Of a stretch of DNA of 64,000 nt, positions 29,427 through 42,228 are shown in pieces. Made by a program: the position numbers and the translations under genes. The notes beneath the pieces were generated by a model. It was not told where the DNA came from and searched no databases. It was given only the letters and a program-made list of their open reading frames with translations. How positions within the stretch are numbered: the first letter of the stretch is position 1; each line of letters begins with the position of its first letter. This DNA comes from Morinoia aosen (lineage: Eukaryota; Arthropoda; Malacostraca; Amphipoda; Talitridae): assembly GCA_030386875.1 (NCBI GenBank), contig CM059562.1, positions 25,287,360 through 25,351,359 on the forward strand, written 5' to 3'.

Positions 29427-32400
29427 CACACAACATATTCTTAGAATAAAAAAGGAAGACCAAGGTAGCTGAGAATATCAAGATGAAAACAAACGTTTCG
29501 TGTTGTAAAAATCTATCTCAGTAATACTACCTATTTTCAGTTGATAACAATATTTTTCTTTGGGTTTTCCTCCTGAACATCGCCCTTCGAATAAACAAGG
29601 AATTAAAATATGCTAAGCTCTGTTAGGAAATTATGCGTTCTGATATAGAAAATATAATTAGAAATATAATATAAGGAGGTATATAGTCCAAATTTAGCCA
29701 TCAAATACAGTAAATGCTTCAATTACTTACATGTGAATTTATCCAATTCCTCCGGAATTTTAGGCATTGACGAGCTCATTATACCAGCAAATGCGCTCAA
29801 AATTTTTAACATTGCAATGGTTCAGTATTTTTTTGATATTGCCAAGCTCCTGGAAACTTGAAAATGGCAGAGTTTTTGATTCGCTAAAATCAATTTTAGG
29901 GCTTTTGAATGTATGAATACAACGACTATGCTGAAGATTCCTGCGTGATTATAAAAAATTTGGGGCAGCCTTATTACCGGAAATTTTCTCAATAAAGTTA
30001 AATGAACATACTTTTTAAGTTTATTTAAATTTTAACCTTCGACGGTAAATTTACCCTCAAACTGACCACCATGATTCTACCGTTCTTATTACTATCATTT
30101 CCACCATGATTACATCCGTTGCAGACATCATGATTATAACCATTATTACCATAAACAGCCACTGACTACCACCACCAATAAAAACATCCACTCACCACCA
30201 CCACCACCACCACCACCAATAACAACACCCACTCAATACCACCACCAATGAAAACACCCACTCACCACCGCCACTAGTGCCACAAAAATCAAGGTGCGCG
30301 CCATGCTGTAACGCCTCACTTCAGTGTCCTGGTCTCAGCCTGCACAACAAACGCTTGATGTTCATTTCTTTGACAGATGTTAGTTAGAATTTAAATCTTA
30401 ATTCAATTGAAAATTCCTTAAAAGCTTTCTCACAAACAAAAATTTTACTTTCAGCACCATTGGGAGTGCGGTTCTTCGGACCGTGTAGACTGAGAGAGGA
30501 AGATGGCAGTTTGAGAGAAAGAAGAGGAAAAGCGAAAACATGCGGCCGAATTGGATTTTCTATCTATAATTTACATCATGTATCCATAATCCAAAATATA
30601 AAATCATAGTAATCAATCCATGATTTTTCAATGCGAGCTTAGTTTTCGACACATTACTATGTGGGGATGTGCGTGGCTGACAAACAACTCAGTAGTGATA
30701 TTCAATCTCAGGGGTGCTCACATTCTTACATAATTTGATAAAACAGCTTATAAAAGAAATTCCTTTGTTATTTGCTAATTCAACGATCAGTAAATGACTG
30801 CCTTAAGGTTCAAGCAAGAATTGTGCAGCTCCTTATAGAAAAGATGTTCCGTAAATAAAATTACTTACAAATCATCGATATTCTTCTAAAGTATGTCTCA
30901 AACTTCGCAAGATTTAATAAGGATAGTACCTTGGTAAGGAGTGAAAAGGCAAAGGGTTTTACACTTTTTAGTTCAAAGACCAGAATATTTATATTTATGG
31001 CAGGAACGAAATTCCCGCTCTCGACCCCCTCGCCTCCGAACTTCCACTCCCTTCCTGCGAAAAGAAAAGACAAGAACACAAGCATTAGTTGCGACGTACA
31101 CGGATTTCAATCGAAAGGTAACGGCTGAATAATTACAACTGGCTCAGCACTAATCCGCTAGTCAAAATTAAATTACCCTTAACAAACAAAAAAATTACCC
31201 TAGAGAAAGCGTCAAACTTTGGTCTCAACTATTTGGGCCAAATAAAGTTAGAAGGGCAAACCGTTAAAGGCAATTAGAAAATAATTACGGAAAAGTCTAT
31301 TAAATGAATGGAGTCGTCTCCCATACGGCTAGAGCGAAAATTCCTCTTAATTACTGAGGTACATAAAGCAGGTCCAGGCTACCTATGCACCCACCTATAC
31401 AGGTCGTCATGAGTAACGCCGAAATTGCTCTCGCTATCCTCCACGTCCCCAGCTCCAAGTCCATCCCACGTCGGAGATCTACAGGATCATGTTCTCGTGG
31501 ATAGCGTCTGGGTGGAACTCAGAACTATGCCCTGGGACATTCCTGAGCGATTCTTCCCCAGACGATCTCCCCAAGGTCCCAAATCTTCTCCGGATAAGTA
31601 AAGAGAAGTCCGAAGAGAGAGAAGTCACAAGAAGACGCTCCAAAACCCACTCCAATCGCTGTAGAAAATTTCTCCGGGCTTCGAAAAGAGGTGGAGAACA
31701 TCCGCCAAGAAACTGGCTGATCCTGCCACTCTAAAGGTCAGACCTGTTCTGCAGCAGCAGTTTATATAGAAGGATGATCAGTATGCGGATTAATTTCAGA
31801 AGGTGCAGTCGCTTTTGTGGTAAAAATTTATAGTATGGAGGTCATCTCTGATGGCATGATTTTTCTTTTAAGTCGGTTTGCTAGATAGACCCGGACGCTA
31901 CTTTTTTGTCAGACCCAAGGGTGACGCTTTTTACAACTCGGAAGGCGGAAAATAAACAATGAAAGACAATTTACAGAAAATTTAGAACACAAACGAGCCA
32001 AAGAGATTTTCATTGTTTTTGCGAAGAACTCCCAGTTCTCATGGTGAATTTTGTACCGTCACATTTAACAGAACAGCATTCAGTGATCTTCGTGCAAACC
32101 ACCCTTATAAATATGACGCTTTCATTAATTCCCCACATCGGGAGAGAGATGAAGACACTGTCAGGGCATGCAGGATCGGCATAGGTTAGGTGGCAGGTGA
32201 GAGAAAATCGATAAAGTCCTACTGTTTAATTCGACAGTATAAGTAACATTTATTCTAACATTAAGTTTACACCCCAAAATAAATGATGATAAAATTAAAA
32301 AATGCAAACTAGCTTAGAGTATAAAAATAGGCGGATTTGAGAAATAACGATTAATAGTTAGACCCCGAAAGTCGAGGCAGTACATATATTCCAATGAAAC

Positions 32401-32684
32401 AGTTATACAAGAGCAGATATATCACTGCAGTTCTGAATTCGCGATATGGGTTAAGGCGCAGTCTCAACGATCTGGCCTGTTGGACAGACAAATAAAAAGC
32501 AATCTTAACAGGCATCGGGTAAGATCAGCAGACAAGATAAACAATTCAACGAGAACATGAACTTCAAGACGATACACTATCTCATTATCCACTATTTCAC
32601 AATGAACTATAAACAAAGATAAATCACAGTACACTTCACGATTCAACATTTCTATATTCGCCTGTAGTGCGGGGCGGCAAGCGT
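29427..32684. other. no gene confirmed; AT-rich with microsatellite and a GC-rich island
   Basis: A CACCAC/ACCACCAATAAC compound microsatellite lies at about 30,160-30,275. A GC-richer stretch at 31,380-31,740 contains a frame (31,489-31,734) and an alternative frame with no ATG; neither is assigned. The rest shows nothing. Confidence 0.4.
30160..30275. repeat. (CAC)n-type compound microsatellite
   Basis: Eight or more CAC/ACC triplets in a row near 30,196, flanked by repeated AACACCCACTC motifs. Confidence 0.75.
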
Positions 32685-33038
32685 ATGGAGGTACAACGCT
32701 ACGAGCTCCTAGGTAGAGATAGAGAAGTAGAATTTTATTGGAAGAATATTGGATCGTTGTCCTTACAGACACTACGCAATGCGTTACCTAAACTTATTCC
32801 CTTTATCGACAGAAAGATACAGACACCGCGCAATACGCTGCCTGAACTTATTCCCTTTATCGACAGAAAAATAAAGACACCGTGCAACACGCTGCCTAAA
32901 CTTATTCCCTTTATCGACAGAAAGATAAAGACACCGCGCAACACGCTGCCTAAAATTATTCCCTTTATCGACAGAGAGACCAAAACAGCACGCACCACCA
33001 TACGCACCCCAGAAGAGAGAAGCTTTTCGACAAACTGA
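32685..33038 (+). CDS. hypothetical protein with 18-residue repeats
   Basis: ATG at 32685, TGA at 33036, 117 codons. Four in-frame repeats of 18 residues (NTLPKLIPFIDRKIKTP and variants) come from a 54-bp tandem repeat at about 32,775-32,978. The N-terminal 30 residues are charged. Changes between units are mostly single substitutions and keep the frame. A related unit without a long frame occurs at 34,480-34,560, so this may be a dispersed repeat rather than a gene. Confidence 0.3.
   Translation: MEVQRYELLGRDREVEFYWKNIGSLSLQTLRNALPKLIPFIDRKIQTPRNTLPELIPFIDRKIKTPCNTLPKLIPFIDRKIKTPRNTLPKIIPFIDRETKTARTTIRTPEERSFSTN
32775..32978. repeat. 54-bp tandem repeat, about four units
   Basis: Each unit contains CGCAACACGCTGCCTAAACT, then ATTCCCTTTATCGACAGA. 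Period exactly 54 bp. Confidence 0.85.
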
Positions 33039-34729
33039 AGCAACAGCGCACCACCCACAGTCAGTACATGAAGTAGAACATCACGCACCGCCCACTGTTC
33101 TCGCGCAGGTGTTCGGCAAGTTCATGAAAAAAATGCCTTCATTTTGTTCAGAATTGGGGACTTTCTGCGTGTTTGTGTGCGTACAGAAACCTGTTGTGAG
33201 TACTTCGTAAGGTAGTAAATGAAACATGGATCATGACTTGAAGACAATTTTATTTCTTTCTCGTCACAGACTGGGCTTGAAGCATTCCAAAAACGTTCTC
33301 AATAATTATTACCTATTATTAGAGTACAGGAATTATTATGATTTTAAAAAGCTTGATTTCGTTATTTAGAAATACAAAAATAAGACCCCAGACTCCTACG
33401 GAGGTCTTGAATGTTGAGATATACTTCGCTGTTATGCTATATATTACACAATATTCTCCTATATTTACATTTTTATGAACTATGGTCAGATGTACACTAT
33501 ACTCTCATTGTGTTTAGAACTGAACAGAACAGAATTTGACCACAAAATTCGGAAGCTATTGGCTTATTTTCTGGTTGCCCCTGAGTCCCGTGGCGTCAGA
33601 CATCCATCACGCACGGGCACCGAACACACAGGCGTATTGCGCCAAGAAGTTTACGTCAAATGAGAGCTTCTTAGCCCGCTGTGATGGGATCGAGTCTTAT
33701 CGAGGCCTTGTCACTGAAAAATCGTCGACTCTTCCATAATGACGTTTTTTCTTTCGTTGCGAATATCTTAACGCAAGAGCTTCCCTTTCGCCAAAATCTT
33801 TGATTAGGCGTACACCTATGAAGATATTGATGAGACAAGCTACTTGTTAGCAAAGCTCATGCACGTGCGGCAGGCACATTTCGTCTAAACTTTATCTTGG
33901 TCTATTGCAAGTTAAAATCTGTGTGGGCTCTAGACATTTCCCTTGCTGTCTATACACGGAAGAGTATGTCGAAAGGAGCTAATAATTCGGTAAGGTTTTA
34001 ATATTGGGTTATTGTGTCATGTACTATTTTATACCGTGCAATAATCCCTAAATATATTTTGTGTATATGATCATTTTCATCATTTTCGTTGATTGTGTTT
34101 ATATAGTTTATTATAAGGCGTAATAGGTGAAAGTGGTGAAATTGAAATGCAACCAACTTTGTGTTTGCTTTTAGAGCTAGATCCTAAGTGTTTGTATTAT
34201 TTTGTTACAGAAACCGTTTGGATAAACCTACGCGTTTTCGAATACCCTATACGAACCCAAAGAACCACGAAGTTCTTTACACTACTAATCGTTATATTAA
34301 TTACAATAATATTTCTTACTCTACAATTTATCATTGTTAGGACGAATTCAATTCTTGACAGGATTAAATGTTTGCGAGCACAGCCTCGTGGACGGTAGTA
34401 CCCTGATAATGGCATATACTGTAAGGATGTCATAAAGATATTTGAACGACATATAATCATTTTATCACCAAAGAGATAAAATTTCCACGCAATACGTTGC
34501 CTAAACTTATTGGCTACACCAACAGAGAGAAAAATGCCACAATCAAAACGTTGCCTAAACGTTGGTCCTAAGTTCTAGATGGGACACAAACATGCGATGA
34601 TGTCGTGTGTTTCTCTGCATATCTCATTTGAGTCCTAAGTTCTTTTGGTTGATCTCTTATTCATTTACTAATTCGCCTAGCTCCTAGTGCAGGAAAAGAC
34701 ACTTTGCTTTGATTTCAACCTACTACGTC
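33039..34729. other. no gene seen
   Basis: AT-rich. Short frames (33,475-33,663, 34,147-34,398) have no recognisable features. At 34,480-34,560 CGCAATACGTTGCCTAAACT and TTGCCTAAACGTTGG echo the 54-bp repeat upstream. Confidence 0.4.
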
Positions 34730-34739
34730 AGCTTTATGC

Positions 34740-34936
34740 ATTCGTATCACCGTTATCGCAACCCCGGGCATTATAACCCCCGTCATTACGACCCCTTCCG
34801 TTGCAACGACCGCCATTGCGACCCTCGTCATCACAATACCCAACGTTACAACCACTGTCATTACAACCACCGCCATTACAATCACAGTCATTACAGTCAC
34901 CGCCATTACAAACTTCGCCATTACAACCACCGTCAT
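34740..34936. repeat. 15-bp tandem repeat (CATTACAACCACCGT-like)
   Basis: About 13 units of 15 bp. In the plus frame starting at 34709 the units read as a His/Tyr/Asn/Arg pentapeptide (HYNHR). Coding is not supported by any flanking domain. Confidence 0.75.
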
Positions 34937-35035
34937 TTTTTTCTTTTTAACAGTTCATTTCCAATAAAGTACAAACATGAAATGTTGATACATTGGTTTT
35001 TAAAACACCTTAACATTAACATTATTAACTCATAA

Positions 35036-35390
35036 TAACACATTGGTATCGTAATACCAGTGTAAAATGTTGAAACAAAAATGATTGACAGAAAACCACG
35101 ACAAAAATGAGTTCCTTTCCTTGCCTAATCTGATTTTAAACTAAGAGAACACAATCCTCGCGACGCTCGCGAACACAATCCTCGCGACGCTAATTTGAAA
35201 AACACTTTCATTAGTGCGCACAAGTATTAAAATAAAAGCGAAAATGCACTCAAATACCTTAGCATAGAGACCCTTAATTGCTATTTATACATGGTTATCG
35301 TAATACTCATGTTAGGTGTCGAAAAAAAATGATTTAGATCGTTAATTGCTATTCATACTTGGTTATCGTAGTACACATGTAGTATGTATA
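35036..35390. repeat. small imperfect direct repeats
   Basis: The motif TGGTATCGTAATACC/TGGTTATCGTAATACTCATGT followed by GAAA-rich sequence and ATGATT occurs at about 35,044, 35,293 and 35,361. A 25-bp piece with ACACAATCCTCGCGACGCT is duplicated at 35,150-35,197. Confidence 0.55.
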
Positions 35391-38300
35391 AAAGGATCGT
35401 TTGCATTTGGAGTGCGGCACTGAGTTTCAGTTTCTGTGTTTCAATTTCTTAGTTTCAATACAGGAAATTTTTGCTAGAAAGTAAAAATTTATTTTATTTT
35501 ACGTTCGCTAAGTCATTCTAATATTGATCTTACTTATTCCTGTTGACTATAATGAGCATCTCAACTGTTAGTTCAATGCAACGGAATGAAGGTCGTTTTT
35601 CCACAATTAGTAGTACTTCATCTGTGGTGTCCGGAAATGGAGCTGATTATTTTTCTAATAAATTGTAACCTTTAAAATCCAAAAATTCCTATCGCCCATC
35701 CGGCACCAACGATGATATTCGCTATACCAAAACAGAAAATGGTTATGATATTTTTTACTTACCATCCATACCATTTCTTACTCAACAGTCATTCGACTGG
35801 CACCAGCTTTCAGGTAGTCACAGGCTTTATAATGAAGAAAGAACTGCATTTCCTGAGTGAACTTCGTAAAAAATAGGGATATAATTAAAAAATAAATACA
35901 ATATATGATGGTTGTTCCGGAAAAAGACAGTGTGGTCCTCCAGGGCGTTAGAGAGTTGCAATAAGTTACACGTAGCATGGTTGGCTACTGAGCTGGGAAG
36001 GTGCTGTTAGAAAGCACAGGTTGGGTTTGCTAGAATCTAAAGGCGAAAAAATTGCTTATGAAATTAGCCATTTTATTCGAAGAAGCACATAAGTTGAAGA
36101 TGTAGTAAATTTTAAACGCCATGACATAGTCCAAAATTTACAACGCCTTCGATTTTTTTTTGGTTCATGGAACACAATCACTGAATTTGTTAGCACTTTA
36201 TTTTTCAAAGTTTTGAATGAAACTGCAAATTAAAAACAATGAACAGCTGTTTAGGCCAGTTGGATTTGTCTAGTAAAGCTAACAGAATGAAACCAGTGAC
36301 CGGCCACGCGGTCTGCTTGCGTAGACCGGATCACAAAACTTGGTGTCCGCTCCTGTCTAACTTACAGGAACTCTGTCTTTGCTTTCTAAGAGGAGCAATA
36401 CTACGGTGGAAGAAACAAGGTAGCGTCAAACAATCTATTTTTGTCGACTGTGTCTCAATAATGACTTCATGGCATCCAACACGTAACAGCGTTCAGATTG
36501 CATCTGCCAACATTGGTAGCCCCAAATCTGACACCACTGTTGGCCTAAATGACATGACACAATAATGACGTCATTCAGGGTGTTTGAAATGAAACCTATC
36601 TATTTTGGCTAACCGGATATAAGGAGGTGTATTTTTCCCCTTACAATCGACTTTGCCTTCCTCTACCATGAGTAATACGCAGTGAACACGTGATAAGATC
36701 GCGTGTTTGGTTTGATCGGAAATATTCACTGAGGACGTGACTGAGAAGTAATATTTTACATTTTGTGAGAAAATTCTCACCGTTCTATTCAGTTTTTTTT
36801 CGAGAGTTGTATTCACGGGTTTTGGGAGGTTTGCTCAGGGTTGGCGACGCGCTAGTAACTGAGAACACTTTTAACACCTGGTCGCTACGCACTGGCTGGA
36901 GGGCGCTCTCGTGAAGCTACGGAGATTCGGCAGTTGCTGGATAAGTTCTTTCCTTTCTGATGTTCTGTTTCCCTGTATTTTTTGTTTGTGTGTTTGTCGT
37001 GTGATTTTCGTTATTTTCAGTTGCCCTCTATCAATGCCTAATTCTCATCTATAGTGTTTCAGGCTACTCGATTCAAACGATTAAAAAACTCAACCTAATC
37101 AATTAAACTTCAATTAAGTGCTGAGTGCCACGCAGCTAAAACCGATCCGCTCGTAAACACGCTGATCTTGCGCTGAAACTCTTACTTTATCAGTGAACCT
37201 TCAAATTAACTCTATTTTCTATTTTCTAAAATCAAATCAAACCTCCAACTATACTTTCTATTTTTCCAGCCTGGAGCACTTACTTTCGACTGATTTCCTC
37301 TAAATTTCTCTAATAACACTTCTCCAAAAGTGGACACACACACTGAGGGCATAATTAGCTCAGGTCAGTGGGTTTTCCGTTGATAGATCAATCCTCGAAG
37401 TTTATCATAGTGCGTAAATACAATAGTCTAATCTGAAATTCCATTTCTTTACAATTGCACATTTGTTTTCACCAACAGTAACACTGTCGTTCCTACTTCT
37501 GCCACTCCGACGTCTGTAGCGGGTGAAGTTTTTTGGCCGTGCGACAGCACTGATCGAGCTCCGGTTCTTTTGACGTTACCGACGTCATCGTTCAGTGTCA
37601 GCTTGAGCTACGCCTGGCCTTCCTTTCCGTTGCATCGGCAACGACGTGGAGCTAAATGAGACCTTGGTTCCAGCTTGGGTAGCGACCCGGCCTAGGAAGC
37701 ATCACGTTAAGCAGTCGTCTCTTCGAAAATGCTTGGAGACTGGAGACTGCTCCTTACTGGCACTTTTCTTATTTTGCATCTCTTATTTTAACAAATATTA
37801 ATCCTTTCAATAAATTTACTCAGCAGTCCCTGACCTGTTGTCAGAGACAGCTTTATGTTATAAGTTGTTCAAAATTTACGCCGTAAATTTGAGCGGCAAT
37901 TATTTGAATGTCAAAATTAAATTGAAAGTTGAAATTGTATTACGTAACCTTGAAACGATTGTGTGAAATAGTCAAAATTTCAGGCGATTTATTTGGAGAC
38001 GGAGCAAATGGTCACCGTATTCTTATACTCTTTACTCATAACTCGATACAGAATGCTCGATGCAGGTCTGGAGATTGTATGGGCCAATCTATGTGGATGA
38101 ATGGTTCCTCACGTTCAGAAAATCAATCTCAGAAAATAATGCAAGCATTGTAGTCATAAAAAGTAGCCAAATTAGCGAGAATTTTAATACAAAAATAAAT
38201 ACAGTCAATTTTCCTGCAATTGCAGTCATAAAATGCAGTAAATTTTGCTACAATTTTAAGCATAAAATTTAAACTGCACTCATGCAACGCTTGTGGCGAT

Positions 38301-40589
38301 TTTCCCCGTTGGGTATAGGGGAAATATTCAAAGCACAATACCCCACTCTTCCCAGGTGTCTGAAATGGGTACCGACTTGACCGGGGGAAAGCGTCATAGC
38401 GTCTTGGTGTTAGTTATAAGGTATTTGAAAAACCAATGCACAAGGTGACATGTATCAGGCTTGAATTGGAAATTAAGCATCTTTAGATGCTGATGTTTGT
38501 TGTTTGTTGCTGTTGTTACCATCGGAAGAGTCCAGTCATAAACAGAATTATTTTTCTCGTACGTGCCTCAAATTGAATATTTTCATCTTTTGCCTCTCAA
38601 TACTGATTATTAGTTATTGTTTATTGGTTATCAGTTATAGACTAATGGTTATTGGTTATAATCTATTACCAGCTTTTGATGAGAAGCCCAGCTTTTGCAC
38701 AGTATTGCGGATGAAACAACAAATTCAAATCTTTACTTCAAAATGACGTATTAAATTGGAAGGGTATAACAAAAAAAAATTTGCCGAAAGATGGCACGAC
38801 TTAATACTATTATTATTGTTGTATTTAACGGTTTTCATTTCACATTATTATTACTGTTGTATTTAATTTGTTCAATTTGTCTAAGAAAATTGAACATATG
38901 TATATAAAACAACCAGAATCACGACGACCTTTCATTTCCATATAAAATTTCTATTTTCAAGCCTAAACTAACGACTAAAGTCTAAATTCTAATTTTTTTA
39001 AAAAAATTCTGTCATCGTAAAAAATTTAGACGCAATGTGTAAATTTTTAAATTAATGTTTTAAATAAGCGCCTTGAAACTTTTTAGGATTTAAACACTTT
39101 GTCTTTGGATATTCTTTCATTTGTTAATTGTTACGAGCTTTTATTTCAGAAGGAATTCTGAAGTCCTAGTTTTTATTTTCTGAAGCTTCCAATTCATGTT
39201 ATCGATTTTAAAGTAGATTTGAGTGAGGAATCAGCGAAATAAGAAGAACTGCAATTCTTTTTTCTGAGGCCAAAGGATCATCGAACGGCATTCAAGAACA
39301 TTATAATGGGACTCTTTGCATCCAATCGCGGTGCTTATTTTTTTGCTAATATATCCTACGCATTTTGATAATACGTCGAAAATTTGAAACATATTTTAAA
39401 ATCTTCGTGAGTTTCTCCGTTTCCCATTTTCTTTATAATTTTTGAGCTTCGTCTCGTTTTCTGCATAATTTTCGAGTGTATTTTCCCGTAACAAGTGCAC
39501 GAGAATCGCTCTGTTCAACCACAGCAGGCTCTGCAACGCAACACACCTGGACATATTTTGTTCATGGTCTAACGGGCCTGACCATACCAGAATGAGACAA
39601 GGTTTGATTCAACTTAGATAAATTTGACATCACCTAGTGAAACGATTTGGTCGCTGTTTCATTTTAAGAGTTCGAAAAGCTGGCCTTCATTGGAGTACGA
39701 AATTCTTCAATTCACCAATTTTATGGGGATGTCGGCATCATAGGAGCACTAAATTATAAGGAATGGTTAAAAATGCAGAATGTTGGTTGATTCACGAATT
39801 GTTTTATTTCCTACTCATTTTTTTATAGCTGAGCATAATTTGAAAAATGCTGTATCTGACAGCAGCTTAGCGAAAGTCACATTGTTTGTTGTCATGCGCA
39901 TCATCCTACAAGAAAATATCGAATTTCAGTGTAAGTCGCTGATCCAATTATTCAAAAAGTCAACCGACGAAATAAATGGGCTTGAGCTTTTATCGCGATA
40001 TCTAAAAACTAAGCCTTGAAATGCCTCGTACTCAAAATGCAGCTGCTGACCAATTGGAATAGGAGTTAAAGTTTCCATTGTTCTCGAAATCTGTGCTGTT
40101 CATTCTCTTATTTTGGGTTACATCGTCAATCTCTCTATGGATGGAGTTCCACAAGGTTATCAATGTGTGCAATTACAGGGGGCCTCACAAAAAACGATAC
40201 AGAAATAAAAAAGTTTACCTAAGCTCACAAAAGAAGGCTGCTCTCTCTACCTCAGCTTTCGAATAAATAAAATGGTTAGAACTTTTTCGAAAATACGAGT
40301 AAAAAAGTAATTTTAAGCGTTCCAAAGAACTTGCGTTTTATGTTATCAAATACGTTCCTGAACAACTCTAAGATTTAAAAAATTTCCTGAAAAAAGACAA
40401 AATCAAACAAAAACAGAAAATATGTACGTTGATATTAGACATATCGAAAAACAACTTCGAAACTTCGAAGATAGGTTGGAAAAGGGTTACTGTAAAATAT
40501 GAAATAAAATTTATATATTTTTGAAATAGAAATGAGTTGAAAATTTCACATAGCTTATAAGCAACGACTGCACTCTACAATATTTACAG
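35391..40589. other. no gene seen
   Basis: AT-rich DNA with scattered short frames. A GC-richer part at 37,490-37,720 has no long frame. A sequence beginning CAGGGTGTTTGAAATG at 36,574 resembles a transposon end but has no partner. No domain, RNA or array was recognised. Confidence 0.4.
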
Positions 40590-40850
40590 AATGAGATGAA
40601 GGTCTTGCATATTGCCGAAGCAAGTTTTCCTCAATTAACTGGACATACTTTTCCAACTCGGCCAGATTATATGAATACTTTCTAGCAACTTTCATGTGTT
40701 TTCAGATGTTTTCAATAGGATTTAAATACGGCGATATTGACGATCAGTCAAAAGCCCGGATGCTCTTTCGGCGCAGACAATCTGAAGTAAAATTCAAAGT
40801 GTGTTTAGGATCGTTGTCTTGCTGGAAAATTTAATTTGCTGGTCTTAACC
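40590..40850 (-). pseudogene. Tc1-like transposase C-terminal relic
   Basis: Conceptual reading of the minus strand gives FQQDNDPKHT near 40,840, then SPYLNPIEN near 40,745, then a helical tail (LAELEKYVQLIEENL). These are the second Asp block and the third catalytic block (usually SPDLNPIEN) of Tc1-family DD34E transposases. At least two in-frame stops interrupt it and the Asp of SPDLNP is Tyr, so it is dead. The N-terminal half was not found. Confidence 0.7.
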
Positions 40851-41755
40851 GTTAAGTTTGAGCAGAATGGGTGAAGGGGATAACAAAAAATCGAGTTCAT
40901 ACACAGGAAGTCGCTTTTTGCCTGCGAATGAACAACAACCACAAAGGAAGTAAGGAAGTTGCTTTCACCATTCACCATGTTTTGTGGTTAGAGTGTGTTC
41001 TTTAGCTGCGTGGGAGTATTCAAGAGCCCCAACCTGACCACTTGTAATTTTTCCGAACAGAAAAAATACCAAAAATTTATGTATAATTTTACCAACATAC
41101 CAAATATGTAGTAATTTTCTTCGTTAAAGGAAGCCTTAGCGTACTTCAATGAAGCAGCAATATGCTTCCTCGTCAATAGTAGAACTCTTATTGTGAAAAT
41201 GAGAGGAAACATGACATTGAACATCGTAACACTTTGACTGCGACTATTAAATATCAAGTTCAATGCCAAACTCATATTTTAAATCAATTATAGTCGACTA
41301 TTTTGAAAATACCAAACATTAACTACTGAACTGAAACATGAAAATACCCAAATACCCTCGTAAATTACATACAGTAGATCGAGCACAAAACTTTTAATAA
41401 TTGCTCCCCAACTATGCTGAATTATTTTACTCCGCAATAATAATTCAATTGATGCAAAAAGAGTGAAATTGAAGCATATGAGTTCTGAAAATTGACTCGA
41501 ACAAGCATTGCGGATGAATCTTTGGCAGAAGTGGAATTATAAAGACGTTATTTTATAGCTGTGAATTTCGCATTTCCCATGTGGGGCACGTATTGCTGAA
41601 CCCATGTTGAGCATGCATTACTGAATCCATGTTCAGCAAGCACGGACGGTTACTGAAAATTTATACCTTATAAAATTCGAATAACTTTTTAGATGTATGA
41701 AATAAGAAACTTTAACATAAAACGTACGAAAGGACAGAATTCAAGTTCTCATTGT
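40851..41755. other. no gene seen
   Basis: AT-rich; a minus-strand frame (41,275-40,988) is hydrophobic without motif. It separates two transposase relics. Confidence 0.4.
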
Positions 41756-42228
41756 GATGGTTTCAGCAAGATGGAGCTCCACTGCACCCATCGGGTTCAT
41801 CCATGGAGTGGCTAAATCAGCAATTTCCCAACAGGTTAATATCCCACAAGAGCTCGTTTCCCTGGCGTGCACGATCACCAGACCTTTCCCCCTTAAATTA
41901 CTTCCTTTGGAATCATATTAAAGACCACGTACACGTATTCCATTCAAATCCTGCAACTCGAGAAGACCTCGAGAGAGAAGTTATGGAAGTGGTAAGCACA
42001 ATCAGCAGCAAGGGTCATGAGAGCGTCATCAGAAATTTCGCTGGCCGCATCGAGAAATGTATTGCAGCTCTTGGAGGGTATTTTGAATCGTGAGTCCAGC
42101 TAAGTAAAATGAAGAGAAAATTAACTCTTCTTCTTTCCAATAATACCAGTTTTATTTCCCTATCATGTCTGTGAAAAGGTTATAAGAATTTGAAAAGATA
42201 TACATTTTTAGGAACCACCCTGCATAAC
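41756..42228 (+). pseudogene. mariner/Tc1-superfamily transposase, 3' fragment
   Basis: The frame opens right after a TGA at 41757 and reads WFQQDGAP, then WRARSPDLSPLNYFLW, ending at TGA 42093 with KCIAALGGYFES. The Asp of QQDGAP and the Asp of SPDLSP are separated by 36 residues. The first catalytic Asp and the DNA-binding part are missing. Downstream, GGAACCACCCTGCATA (to 42,228) looks like the outer inverted repeat of such elements (reverse complement CAGGGTGGTTCC). It is a 5'-truncated or decayed copy; the first ATG (41803) is not a natural start. Confidence 0.75.

Noticed and set aside
35778..35978. Minus-strand ORF with a hydrophobic middle
   Set aside because: Short, AT-rich and without motif; a hydrophobic frame is expected by chance here.
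36571..36816. CAGGGTGTTTGAAATG as the left end of the mariner-type element at 42 kb, and the minus-strand ORF here
   Set aside because: The distance (5.6 kb) is too large for that relic, the inverted-repeat match is short, and the ORF has no recognisable motif.
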